Below, piece by piece: positions 13,051 to 26,400 of a DNA stretch of 64,000 nucleotides. The position numbers were made by a program, and so were the translations under genes. Positions within the stretch are counted from its first letter, which is position 1; every line of letters begins with the position of its first letter. The notes beneath the pieces are model-generated. The model did no database searches. It was given only the letters and a program-made list of their open reading frames with translations, and had not been told where the DNA came from. Source of the DNA: Microthyrium microscopicum (taxonomy: Eukaryota; Ascomycota; Dothideomycetes; Microthyriales; Microthyriaceae); the NCBI GenBank assembly GCA_010405405.1, contig MU004232.1, forward strand, positions 7,540 to 71,539. The letters run 5' to 3'.

Positions 13051-16000
13051 AAGAGAAAGAATTCTAAGATATAAGTTACTTTAAAAAATTTACTTTCTTA
13101 AATAAATAAACTTATTTTTTTAATTTATAAATTAGTAAAGGTAGTCTTTCTATAATTTCTATTAGTAGTTTAATAAATTAACCTAACCTTAGATACTAAA
13201 TATTATATTTACTTAGTAGATAATAAGGAACTAATAACAATTATAGATAAAGTTTATTAATAAGTCTTAATCTAAAACTTAGGCAAAAAGGATTATAAAG
13301 CTATAAAGATACTATTAATTAGTACTTTAGAGTTAACTTAAGATATACTAATAAAGGTTATTTAATAGCTTTTAAAAGTACTTTACTAGTAAATATCTTA
13401 AAGATTACTAACGTGCTTAAATATATAAAGTCTTATATATATACTTTATTTATAAAATATACTTTTATTATAGATATAATATATAGTATAATTATAGAGT
13501 ATATAAGTATTAGTAATCTTAAATCTAGAAGAAAGAAAAAAATTAAGTAAAAGACTAATTCTAAAGATTATATTAACCTTAATAATATTAACTATAAGAA
13601 AATATATAATTATAAATTTTATTTAGAAGTAGTATACTAAGAATATTTAATAAATTTATATAACTACTACTTACGCTTATTTCTCTTCTTTATAATAACT
13701 TAAGTCTACTATCTTAATAATTTAGTAATATAAAAGATTCTTAATTATTTAGTATAAATTTCCTTAGACTTTTTACTTAGCTAAAAAGCCTAATTATAAT
13801 AATATTTATTATTTATATATTTAAATATACTAAATAAAATAAGCCTAGTTAAAAGAATATATTTAAATATAGATAAGTTATTATTTAAAGAAGAGTCTTT
13901 AATATAGCTTAGAGTATATTTAAATAGATAGAAAGAAAGAAAGTTATAACGCGTAAAATAATAAGAAAAATTATTTATAATATATTTAACTATAGAGCTT
14001 CTAAAAAGCTTAAGTATTAACTAACTAATAGTTATTCTTTATAATTAGGATAAATAACTAGTAAAAAAAGGCTATATATAATTAGTTATTAGAGAACTTC
14101 TTTATAAAATAGAATTTAATAGTATTAATTTTAAGCCTAGAAGTATTCCTATTTCTTTAAATATAACTAAAAAAGATATATTTATAGAAGAGTTAAATAA
14201 AGACTTATTATAAAATCCTTATTAAGACTTTATATATATACTAAAAGATTAGCTCTATATTAACCTATTAGAGGCGTTATTTATAAGTTTAAGTATATTT
14301 AATTCTTTATAAAATTTAGTATATTAAGAATCTCTTATACTAAGACTAAGTAATACATAATATCTATTTATTAGATAGGTATTCTTATATAAATATTACT
14401 TAGAATCTATTACTAATAGTATAAATATACTTTCTCTAATACTTAAAGAATTAAGATAAAGAAAAATAGAAAATTAGTTATAAATTCTAATCTTTTCTTT
14501 AATAAAGAAAGAATTAAATATATAAAATAGATAAATCTTTACTACTATTAGTTTAAATATACTATTTTTAGAAGCTAAGAAAAAATCTACTTAGTAAAAA
14601 AATCTAATTATTTAAGCTTTTTTACTTAATTCTACTATAGATTTAATAGAGTAATTAAAAATATTATAAAACTATAAAAGTAATATTTTTATTATAGATT
14701 ATAGAAATAATTTAAGCTTATTAGATTAGTAAGATCTAATAAATACTACTATACTAATAATATTAGAGTTAATTAGTAACCTTAACGTAAAATATTCTAT
14801 ATTTAAAGCTACTTAAATTATATAGCTTAGCTTAAAAAACTTATAAAAGAAGGAATAGTTCCTTTTTAAAGAACTTAAAAAACTAGTATAGAACTATATA
14901 TAGATAGTAAGTATATATTATCTAAAATATTAAAAAAATATAAAGATTTTAAGATCTTTAATAATTAAAACTTTTTAAAACTTATTACTATAATGTAATT
15001 TAAGTAAAGAAAGGAATACTAATTTAAAAAGCTAAACTATATCTATTCTTTTAATAATAACCTAGATCTTATAAGATTTTCTGTAGAATTTTAGAAAATA
15101 GATAAGTTTTAAATTTAGACTAAATACTAACCTTAAAGATAGAATAATACTAGTATAAAGATTAACTTAAGTAGTATTAAAAGGGAATAAATCCTAAAAA
15201 GCTACTCTTATATATTTAAACCTACTTAATTTCTATATTTCTTAATAGTATTAAAATAAATTAGCTTTAAAGTGTAAAAACTTATTATTTATACTAACTT
15301 ATACTATTATTATAAACTTTAATAAAATACTTAAAAAAAGAAAAGACTATAAAAAGGAAATTAGGAGTCTAACTATACTTATTAGTTTAAATATAGCTTT
15401 AGAAATAGACTTTATCTAAGACTTAAAAGATTTATATATAACTAACTTTATACTAAATAGGACTTACTTTTAGAAAGAAAAAAAGCCTAACTAAAAAGAA
15501 GCTTTTTTTATTTATAGATTAACTTATATACTAGAGAAAATAAATTCTTAAGATCTTACTATAATAAAGTAGATTCTACTATACTAATTACTTAATAAAC
15601 TTCTAGTAAAACCTTTATTAGATAAATATTAGTTAATAGTTAATATAACTAAATTATAAAGAGTAAGAACGCTACTAGTAGATATAATAGTAAACTCTAT
15701 AACTAAAAATATAATAAGAATAAGACTAAAATAATAAATTAAATAACTAAAACCTTTATATCTTAATAATATACTATAAGGAATCTAAAAATATTACCTT
15801 AATAAAGTAATTAGTAAAAAAAAGTCTAAATCTATTAATATAGTAGTAAAAGATAAAACTATAACCTTAAAGAAGATCTTATATTAAGAGAAAGAAAAGT
15901 AGTCTAATTTATTAAAAAAGTACTATTAGTATAAAAAGCTTTACTTATTCTATAAACTTTTATTAAGAGTTATATATAAATCTTATTTATTATTTTTTAG

Positions 16001-17399
16001 CTACGCTAATGAGCTATATAGACGCTACTCTTACTTTTAGAAAAACCCCTATAGAGAAACCTATAGTATTCCTTTAGTTACCTTCTAGTAGCTTTATTCT
16101 ATTATTATTATAATACTCTTTTAGTCTACTACTTCTAAATAGAAGGACTTATATTATCTCTCTATAAACTATAAGCCTACTAAAGAAATTCTAGTTAGTA
16201 GGTTAATATAGTAGATAACTAGTAGTTACTAACTACTAGGGGCTCTATATAGCTTAAGTATACTATACGTTATATAGATTCTATACTACGCGTTAGAATC
16301 TTAATCCTTAATATTATCTTTATTACTAGTTTCTCTTTTAGAACTTATTTATTACTTAATTGCTTAAGGCTATAGTATCTTCTAGAATAGATTAGATTTA
16401 GCTTCTTAATACCTATTTTTATTTAGTATTACCTTATTATTAAGTTTTGCTATTATAGTTTAATAAGTTCTTATTAATTTTTCTCTTCTTAGAAGCCTAT
16501 AGCTATTATCCTTATATAGTTAACTTTCTATATAGTTTTATAATAAATACGTATAATACGTATTTTTAAGTTTTTATAATTAATTTTTGCCCTTAATAAG
16601 CTTTAGTATTACTATAGCTCTTAACTATATTAAGCTCTCTCTTTTAATACTTATTAAGTAGGATATCTATAATACTCCTTAGCTAAGTTTTCTTTATTAA
16701 TCTATACTCTTTAATATTATATAATAGGCTATTAAATAGTTACCTTTAAGTTTCTAGTAGTCTATATAGTCTACTTCTAAGGTATAAAGTATTTTAAATC
16801 TATATAATTTTAATTACTTTTTTCTTTCTAAGTTTTTATTATGCTTTCTACTCTTTCTAATTCTTTTTCTAAGAGTAAGTTCTCTATAAGCTTTTCTTCC
16901 TTTTCTTCTTCTTACCTTTAAATACTTAGTAAATATCTTATGCCTATAGGTACCTTCTTTCTATTATCTCTAAAGAAGGTAAAAACTACTTTATCTATAA
17001 ACGTTAAAAATACTACTTTATTTTTAGACGTAAAATTAGCTAGTTCTATTCTAGCTTCTATTATAAGTCTTTTAGTATTTTTTTATATATAGTATTAACT
17101 ATTATAATATAGACTATATACGCTTCTAGTATAAGAATTTATTTATATTATCTTTAAGCGTTATAATATTATATAGAGTTACTTAATAGTAAGTACTTAA
17201 TTAGTCTTAGTATACTTACTATAGTAATTACTTATATCTATAGTTAGACTAACTCTAGCTAGCGTTCTTACTTTTATTATAAAAAGTAACGTTCTAAGTA
17301 TAAGGCTATAAGTATATTCTTACTCTTAATCTTTTATCTTTTTTAATATTATAATAAGGTACTAATAAAATTAAAGAAGTAGAATAAGTACTTTTAATA

Positions 17400-20300
17400 C
17401 GCCTTTAATAAGGTAATAGCTAACCTAGTTAATTCTTATTAAGGTATTAAAAAGTACGTATTATTAAATATAAATAAAGAGGCTACTAAATAGGTAGAAG
17501 TTATAAAAGGTTTAGTAAATAAGTTTACTAGCTATAAAGCTTAGTTTACTTCTACTATAGCCTTACTAACGTAATAAAAAAAGAAGAAGCTAAAAATTAA
17601 TATAGCTATACTAGCTACTAATTTAGCTTATCTATAAGCTATCTTGCTAAAACTTTATACTTAAAGTATAAAGATAAATTTATTAGTAAAAATATTTTAG
17701 TTATTAAATAGAGTAATATTATTATTTAATAAAGAGTAGTAAATAAATATAGAATAAAATTAATTACGTTTCTAAATTTAGCTATTTTCTTTATAATTAT
17801 ATATTACTAGCTTATTAGTACTATAGTATTATAGTTAGTTATTTATAAGATCCTTAAGTTTTAGTAGTTCTCTATACGCCTTAAAGTCTATTTCTATAAT
17901 CTTTTTAGTTAGTCTAAATTACTAAAAAGCTCTACTCTTTAGTAGCTATCTAGCTACTACCTAGGTATTCCTTAGATTAGAGAATATATAAGCCTTATTT
18001 AGTATTATTACTTATTTTAGTAATCTTTTTCTATAATATTATAAATAGTTTAGTAGTATATAATAAACTATTTATTACTAATAATTATATAGGTACTATA
18101 GTAGAGAAACTATTAGTACCTATATACTATATAGTTAGTTATTAAGTTTAATAACTTCTAATTATATAAGGAAAAGCGCTATTACTTATACTTTATTAAG
18201 ATTATTATAAAGCTTAATTAATTAGTTACTTTATAATATTCTCTACGTTATAGTAGTATATTATTACGTCCTTATAAGCTATATCTAAGCATTTATCTAG
18301 AGCCTATAGTAATATACCTTAATTAGAAATATCTCTAGTTCTAGTTTAATTTTTATTTCTTTTTTCTTTTATAGTATACTATTTATTAGTTATATTACTT
18401 ATTTATAATTAGTATCTTGCTTCTACTTTATTTCTAATCTCTTCTTTTATTACTTTAGTACGTTAATTCTTTAAGCTATAACTTTAGTTATATGTATCTA
18501 TACTAGTTTAAGTATTACTAGGCTTCTTAATTATTATTACTAAGAAGATATTCTCTAGTTCCTTAGGAGATTTACCTAGTATACTTTAGTAATAATTTTG
18601 CTTATCTTTTATATTATTATTAAGTCTTTATTCTTATTAGTATATTTCTCTACTAAAATTATAGTATTTATCTAGAGTAGTTTAACTTCTATTTCCTTAT
18701 TTAATAAAGTAATAAGAGTTCTTTAGTATCTTCTTATTATCTTATAAAGTATATTATTCTAAACTACTACTAGTAGTTTATAATAATCCTTTAGTATCTT
18801 AAGGAATAGTAATCTTAAATTCTATACTTATACTCTATATATAAAGGTTAGCCTAATAACTACTATATAAAGGAGCTTTATCTTTCTAAAGACTAGTCTT
18901 TATCTTAACTATACTATTCTTAAAAATACTACTACTTACTTAAATCCTTTAGTTCTAGTCTTTTTAATATAGTCTTTTTAGTTTATTCTTTTATTTACCT
19001 ATATACTTAGTACTCTAATACTCTTTAGTATAAGTTTAGTAAATATACTATCTATTATTACTATAGATTATAAGTCTATTTCTAAGTAGTAAATATTCTA
19101 AGTAAAGTATATTACTTAATACTTATTAAGGATAAACTTTACTCTATACCTATTTACTTAGTTAGTATACTTTTAATAAGCTTCTTCTAGTCTTATATAG
19201 TTCTTTTAAGTAGTATTACCCTATATAACTAATATAGTATTATTTATAAAGCTAAATCTAAAGACGTTATTACTTATATCTTAGAAGTATTCTAATAGTT
19301 TTAATATAAAGAAGAGGAAAAGAATAAGTAAGAAAAAGAATCTCTAGAGGATTCCTATATTAGTTATTATTACTAGGCTTTAGTACCTAGTAAATATAAT
19401 TTAGGTTATATAATTAATAGTAAAGCTTACTATTATATTAATTAGCTACTAAGAGACTTTCTTTATCTCTAGAATATAAAGAAGCCTTCTTAAATTAATG
19501 TTATTATATACTTCTTAAAAGTTAAGGCTAAGTACTAATACTATAGCTTTTACGTTTTCTTTTTATACTATCTTAATAGTACTCTTTAAGAGCTATACTA
19601 CTATTAGTATTAACTATCTTACCTTAGCTTTTATTTAGTTCTAAGGTAGTAAGTTATTATCCTTTACGAGTTAGGTAAGTTTATTAGTAATAATCTTTTT
19701 AACTAACTTTATTATTATATTTTTAAAGATAATTAGCTAGTAGGCTACTAATAGTAAATAGTTTTTCTTACCTAGCTTTTTTAATATTAGTATATAAAAT
19801 TACTTTAAATATTTTAGGATTATGCTACTTATTAGTATTTTACTAATTATAAGTACTAGTTTTTTACTAAATTCTATTAGTTTTAGATTATTATCCTTCT
19901 TTTCTAGTTATACTTTAAGCTTAAAAGCCTTTAAGACTTTATTTAGTATATTAATAGGTCTTATTACTTTATAATTTAGGAGGCTACTAATTACGTAATC
20001 TATCTTTTCTACTATTATCTTATAATTTATCTCTAGTTCTAGGAGTAGAATAGCGTCCTTTATATTACTAAAGTCTACTACCTCTATTTAAGGGAAGAAC
20101 TTTATAAATAGTATATCTATTTTACTTTAATTATTATAAGTATAGTTATTACTAGTAGTTTATCTAAGTGCTAATAGGTATAAGTCTTTCTTTAATCTAC
20201 TAGCTTTAGCTTTTATTTATTTACTTATTCTCTATAAGCCTTAATTCTTATAGCGTTTATAATTCTTTATAATCTCTTCTATAAAGGTTTACTAAAATAC

Positions 20301-22700
20301 TACTTTATCTTAATATAGAGATTTTCTTAGCTAAGCCATAACTAACTTATATATATACTTATTCTAGTTAGTTCTTATTTAGAAGTATCTTTATTTTACG
20401 TAGTACTTCTTTTATATTAGTAAGGTAATTATAAGTAACTATCTATATAAAGCTTACTTTAAGGATTTTACTTTTAGGTAGTAAATTTTTAGTACTTTTA
20501 TTATTATTCTATATAGGGCCTTTATTAATATATCTTTAGTATCCTATAAGCTATTATTTACGTATTTAATAAATTATTCTATATCTAGTTTTTATATATT
20601 ATATTATACTTTTAGTATATACTTCTCTTATCCTAAGGTTAGCTAAATTAATACTAAGATATAATCTTTTATTAGTACTTAAGTATTAACTAGGCTATAA
20701 AACTCTAATCTTTCTTAAAAGAACTAAAATAAGAACGTAAAGTTAATTACTATCTCTACTACTCTTACTCTCCTTTCTTTATATAATTTATAGGTTAGTT
20801 CTCCTTCTAGTATATATAGATAGAGCCTTTACTTAATTATATCTTAGAGTAAGGTATTTACTTAGGGTTTAGTAGCTAATACTACGCCTTTTTATTAATA
20901 ATAATAATAGTTAAAGTCTTTTACTAATAGGATCTCTTCTTCTACTTTATTAATTATCTTTATTAGTATTAGGTATTTAGTAATATAGTTATAGTTACTT
21001 ACTACTAAGCCTTTATTATATATATTAATAATTATTAGTATTATATACCTATATTAAAGGCGTAGTATTAAGATAAATTAGTTATAATATCTTACTTATT
21101 AGTCCTTTATATTAAGTACTTTACTTATTATAAAGTATACTCTTAATTAATTATTTTAGTTATATATTAGTACGTAGCTAAAAGAGTAGTATATCTCTTC
21201 TAGCTTTATAATTCCTTTAGGGTCTTAGATTATTATAATTAGTTACTTAGTATTATTTAATATATTAAAGAATAGTCTTACTTCTTTCTTATTTAATCTC
21301 TTATAATTATATTATATAATATTAATACTATTTATCTAAGTCTATTATTTAGATTCTATTTATTTTATTATTAGAAGTTAGCTTAGAATTATTTATAGTC
21401 TATCTTACTCTTCCTTAATTATTCTCTTATTAGTTTTTTAGGGCGCTATCTCTTATAGTCTATAAGCTATTATTACTTTTATTAAAGTTAAATATACTTA
21501 TAATTAATTTCTAAGTATCTTAGACTAAGTTATTATATACTTTATTCTTTATTTCTTATAATACTAATAGTCTTCTAAGGTTCTTAGTTTCTACTTTTCT
21601 TTTCTTTATACTATTTACTATAGTATATTTATTATTATTTATAAGCTAGATTAGTATAGTTTAAGTAGGCGTTATAGCTTTTATCTATTTTATATATCTT
21701 TTATTTACTACCTAGAATCTTTTTATACTCTTAAAGTAGGTTTAGTATACTTTATATATATTTTTCTACTATATATAATATCTTTAGGTTTACTCTTTTT
21801 CTTTTCTTCTTTCTTTTTTATTATTTTTATAGTTAGAGTACTAGACTAGACTTATTCTAGTATAGTTCCTAGTATTATAATTACTTATATATTTACTATA
21901 ATTTAGTTTATACTAAGTATAAGCTATTTACGTATAGCTTTAGACTTAGTAATAAAAGTACTATTTAGTAGTATATTTTAAGTTATATAATCTAATAAAG
22001 AGCTTCTTTACTCTAATAATAAACTTCTTCTAAATAATCTTGTCTCTTATTACTATTATTAGGTAGTATAATATAAGTAATTCTTTAGTATATACCTTTC
22101 TATACTTTTCTAGTTCTTCTTTTACCTATTTATACTCTACGCTTTTATAAAGCTACTAAACTACTTCTATTTCTAGGTATTTAAACTTTATTTTATTTTT
22201 ATTAACTAGTTCTTTAATTAGTTTACTATTATTTATATTCTTACTATAGGCTATATTTAGTTTAAGTAGAGCCTTTAAGATCTTTACTAGATAGTCTTAT
22301 TATAAAAGTTAAACTTTATCTAAGTCTATTTAGTATAGCCTATTTTAAATATAGTCCTTATTTAATTATATATTAACTATAATGTTAATATTCCTACTAG
22401 GTAGTAGCTTAATAGCTATTACTTATAGAATAGTTTCCTTAATCTTTTTAAATAGCTTTATCCTATCTTGCTTATTTTCTTCTAATATATTTTTAACTAC
22501 TTTTATAATATTAATTTAGACCATTAAGTTTATAAAGAGGGCCCTTTAGTTAAGGATTAGTAGGTTAGGTTCTTTTATAACCTTTACCTAAGAGTTAGAG
22601 GTTATTTTAATCTTAGTAATCTACTTTATAATTATATTAAGTTTTTAGTTAAGACGCGTCTTAAAGCGCGTTAGTAGAGAGGCCCTATTTATAGTTAAAG
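17400..22700 (-). mobile_element. Degenerate LINE (Tad1-like non-LTR retrotransposon)
   Basis: Read on the minus strand, blocks resembling the palm and fingers of a LINE reverse transcriptase follow in the right order: a thumb-side N-L-L-P-x-x-Q-x-x-A-R block near 19,680–19,625, the A motif near 19,560–19,500, a degenerate G-x-x-Q-x-S-x-x-S-x-x-L-F-L block near 19,380–19,320, and the catalytic box near 19,250–19,239, now F-I-N-N instead of F-V/A-D-D. An RNase H-like tail would lie toward 18 kb and the endonuclease part toward 22 kb, which fits the Tad1 clade common in ascomycetes. All reading frames are full of stops of the CAA/CAG-to-TAA/TAG type. The ends are approximate and no poly-A tail or target-site duplication could be fixed. 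Confidence 0.55.
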
Positions 22701-23279
22701 CTATATAGAATACTAGTTATTTAACGTAGTCTTATACTATAACGAAGGATATATAGTATTATACAAAATTAGCTATTAGTTAGTTAAGGAATAGTTATAT
22801 TAGATTTCCTTTTTTAGATATAAGTCTTCCTAATAGTACTTTAATTCTTCTCTATACTCTTATAAGTAGTAGTTTTAAGTTATCTTTTCGTTTCTATATT
22901 ACCTCGTTTTTAATATAGGTAGCCTTTATAGTAATAATAGCTATTTACTATAAATCTTTATTTATCTTTATAGCGCTAGCTATTACTTACGTTTAGTTAA
23001 AAGTTATACTATTATAATAGTCTTAATAAGACGAATCTAATAATAATAGTTTTATAGAATAATTCTAAGAAATTAATCTTTTAGTATAATAATACTTTTT
23101 TTTATTAAGAGTTAATAAGGTAAAACTAATCCTTTCTACTAGTCTAGTACTAATATATATATATAATAAAACGTATAGATAAGTAATATTAAGATTTTCT
23201 ACTAACTACTAATCTAAAGATTCTTAGCGCCTAATATTAAGTATATTTAAAGGTATAATTATAGCCTAGATCTTTACCT

Positions 23280-26200
23280 AAATTAAGGTAAGTCTAGACT
23301 TTATTAATAGTATACTAATAACTAATACGTAATAAAGAAGGCTTTACTATATACTATATATTTAGAGAGATTTCTTTATTAAATTATTAAAGTATATCTA
23401 GATAATAAATTTTATTATATATTATATTTTAACTTATTTAGAAGCTATATTAAAAGTAATACTACTTAAGATTCTAATAAAAAAAGATAAAGCCTACTAG
23501 ATAGTAGTTATTCTAAAGCTACTAAAAGTAATAATTATAATATACTATATCTTAAATTAAGCTATAAAAGAATAATTAATACTTAAGAAAAGATATAAGT
23601 ATAAGCCTATATAATTTATAAATAGATAAACCTATAATTTTTAACTAGTTAATATAGTAACTATTAAAAGCTACTATTTAATAAAATAAAGTAAGCTTAT
23701 TCTTAATAAGCTTTATAAGTCTAATTATAAAATATTTTTTAAGATAAATATAGCTAATAAATACTAGTTAGTAGGTATCTATATAAATAATATTTATAAA
23801 ATAGCTTTTAATATAATATATAGTTAAATAGTTTAGACTTAGATAGGATAAAAATTAATAAATACTTATAAGACCTATTAGAAGTTAAAGGATTTTATAT
23901 TTAGTTCTATACTAGCTTTTAGCTTAGAATCCTTATTTCTAAACTATTATAATAAAGCTATAGTAGTTAACTTTATAGATAATAATATAAGAAGTATAAA
24001 AGATATAGATGTAATAATTAAGTTTTTATATAAATATTACTTTCCTTATATAGCTTAAGTAAAGCTTATATTTAATCTAGATAAATATTCTTTTACTTAT
24101 TCTTTAATTTACGTCTTAAGTATATAAATAAATTAGAAAGAAATTAAATTAGATAATATTAAAATTAAAGTAATTATAGAATATTCTATACTTATAAACT
24201 AAAAGTAAGTTAAGTAATTTAATTATATACTACTATTTTTATAAAATAGAATTCGTAAGTAATTAGAATTAACTTAGATCTTTAAGAGAGTTACTATAAT
24301 AATTAGAAAAAGAGTTTAGAACTTAGTTATATAAAAGTATTAGATATATAAAGAAGTTAAAGCCTTTAAATAAAAAGTAGAGTAATAAAAAATATTCTAA
24401 AGAATAAAGAATATAATTACTATAAGAACTAAAAAAAATAGGAATTTAAATCTATAATACTACTTTAGTACTAACGTATTTAAGACAAAATATAGTAAAT
24501 ATTTATTCTAGCTTTCTAATTACTTGCTAAAAGTTATAGAAAATAAAGTTCCTATTAAAGAATACTCTCTAGTCTTATTCTATTTAGTATAATTCTTAGA
24601 TACTAAAAGAAACTATAGGACTATAAAAAGAGAAGTACTAGTCTTATTAAAAATAGTAAAATATTTAAGTTAGCTCTTTATTAGTACTTAATTTCTAGTA
24701 ATAATCTATACTAACTACTTTACTATTATTTAAATTATTTAGGAAGATATAGTTAATATAGCTTAAATTACTTCTTAGAAGTAATAACTACTTAAGTATA
24801 ATCTAAAAATTATATATATCCTTAAAAAAGATATTACTATTATAAATAAATTATCTTAAGTTAGTAGTAATCTAGCCTTATAAGATACTAAAATATATAA
24901 AACTTCTAAAGTTAATATAGTTACTAATAAATCTAGAACTCTTTCTAAATATTTATATTCTTAGGAACTAAAAAGTAAAAATCTTTAGAAGAAGATAAAT
25001 AAAGATCTTAAGTCTTAGAATAACTAATTAGTAAATTCTTAGTATAAGGAGAAGGTTTTCTTTCTCCTAACTAAATAAATATAATAAATTTTAGTAATAA
25101 GTAAGAATATACTTAAATAAGTTTAATAAAAGCTAGTACGTTAAATAAAGTATTTTTAACTTATTTAGAAATCTAAGCTTTACTTAGCTTATTATAAAAG
25201 AAATAGAGAGCTAGCTTATTACGTTTCTAGTAATTAACTCTACGTAGTACTTAAAAGAACTTATAATATATATAGATATTAGATAGTAGATAGAACTCTT
25301 TAGTCTATTATTAGAAGATATTACTAGCCTTTATAAATTTAGAATATTTAGTAATATACCTAGAAATATCTTACTTATTAACTATTTAGACCTAAGTAGT
25401 ATACTAAGAATCTAACTTTAATTTTATAGCTATAACTTTAGGACTATATTTTTTTTAACTTACTAAGTCTAATCTTTCTAATATTAAAAAAAGGAAATAG
25501 ATATATTATAGTCTTTTAGGACTATGCTATATAATTCTTTACTAATAAAGCTATACTAAAATATAAAGGTATTTATATCTAGAAAGTATTCTATAAGAAA
25601 GTTCTTTTATAAGCTAGATATTTACTAACTACTTTCTTAAATAATAGTATCTAATTCTAAGATAGAAAGTTTATAAATAAGCTTAAGCTTAATACAATAA
25701 AGATATTCTTTAGTTTATTATATTATCCTTTTTCTACTAGTTTTATTAAAAAGCTAGTCTATATAATTAAGGTAGAGATAGTTAAATATATTCTTAATTA
25801 TCCTAAATAGCTAAAATATTAGTATAAAGTAGTAAACTAGTAGTTTAAAATACTAATAAGTAGACTATTAAAAATAGAGAAATATATACTTAAAATATTA
25901 TTATATAGATTTTAACTTTAAAGAATATAGGACTTTATAGTTAATAAGAAACTTAGATAATTAATAATAAATCTAGGTTTATAAAAGAAAGTTATCTTAT
26001 TAAGGCTTAATACTATAGCTTAAGTAAATTAGATAGTAAAGCTAGCCTAACTAGATAAAATTAAAGAGTATACTATAGAAAATTACTTTACTAAAGTAAT
26101 ATAATACTCTAATAAAAACCTTTTAATAAATAATAATAATATAGAGCTAGGAGATCTAGTATTTATAAAGAAAGTCTATTTAAATAAATAAAAAAGCTAA

Positions 26201-26400
26201 GCCTTTTAGCTATAATAGGCTAGGCCCTATATAGTAAAGTCTCTTAATAATAATAGCTAAATAGTTATAATAAAAAAAATCTTCCTAGATTAAACTTATA
26301 AAGATATATAATAATATTTAGATAATCTAAAGATTTATCTAAAAAAAGAGAAATCTTTCTAAATCTTAAAGAATCTAGAAGAATAAATAAAGGAATTATA
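23280..26400 (+). mobile_element. Ty3/gypsy-type LTR retrotransposon pol fossil
   Basis: On the plus strand, stretches resembling reverse transcriptase (about 23.5–24.2 kb), RNase H (about 24.4–24.9 kb) and integrase (about 25.1–26.4 kb) follow in the order used by Ty3/gypsy elements. The whole is heavily broken, with dozens of stops, and is AT-saturated, so it is an old, RIP-inactivated copy. Terminal repeats flanking it were not identified with confidence. It lies directly right of the oppositely oriented LINE, which suggests nested or adjacent insertion. Confidence 0.45.
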
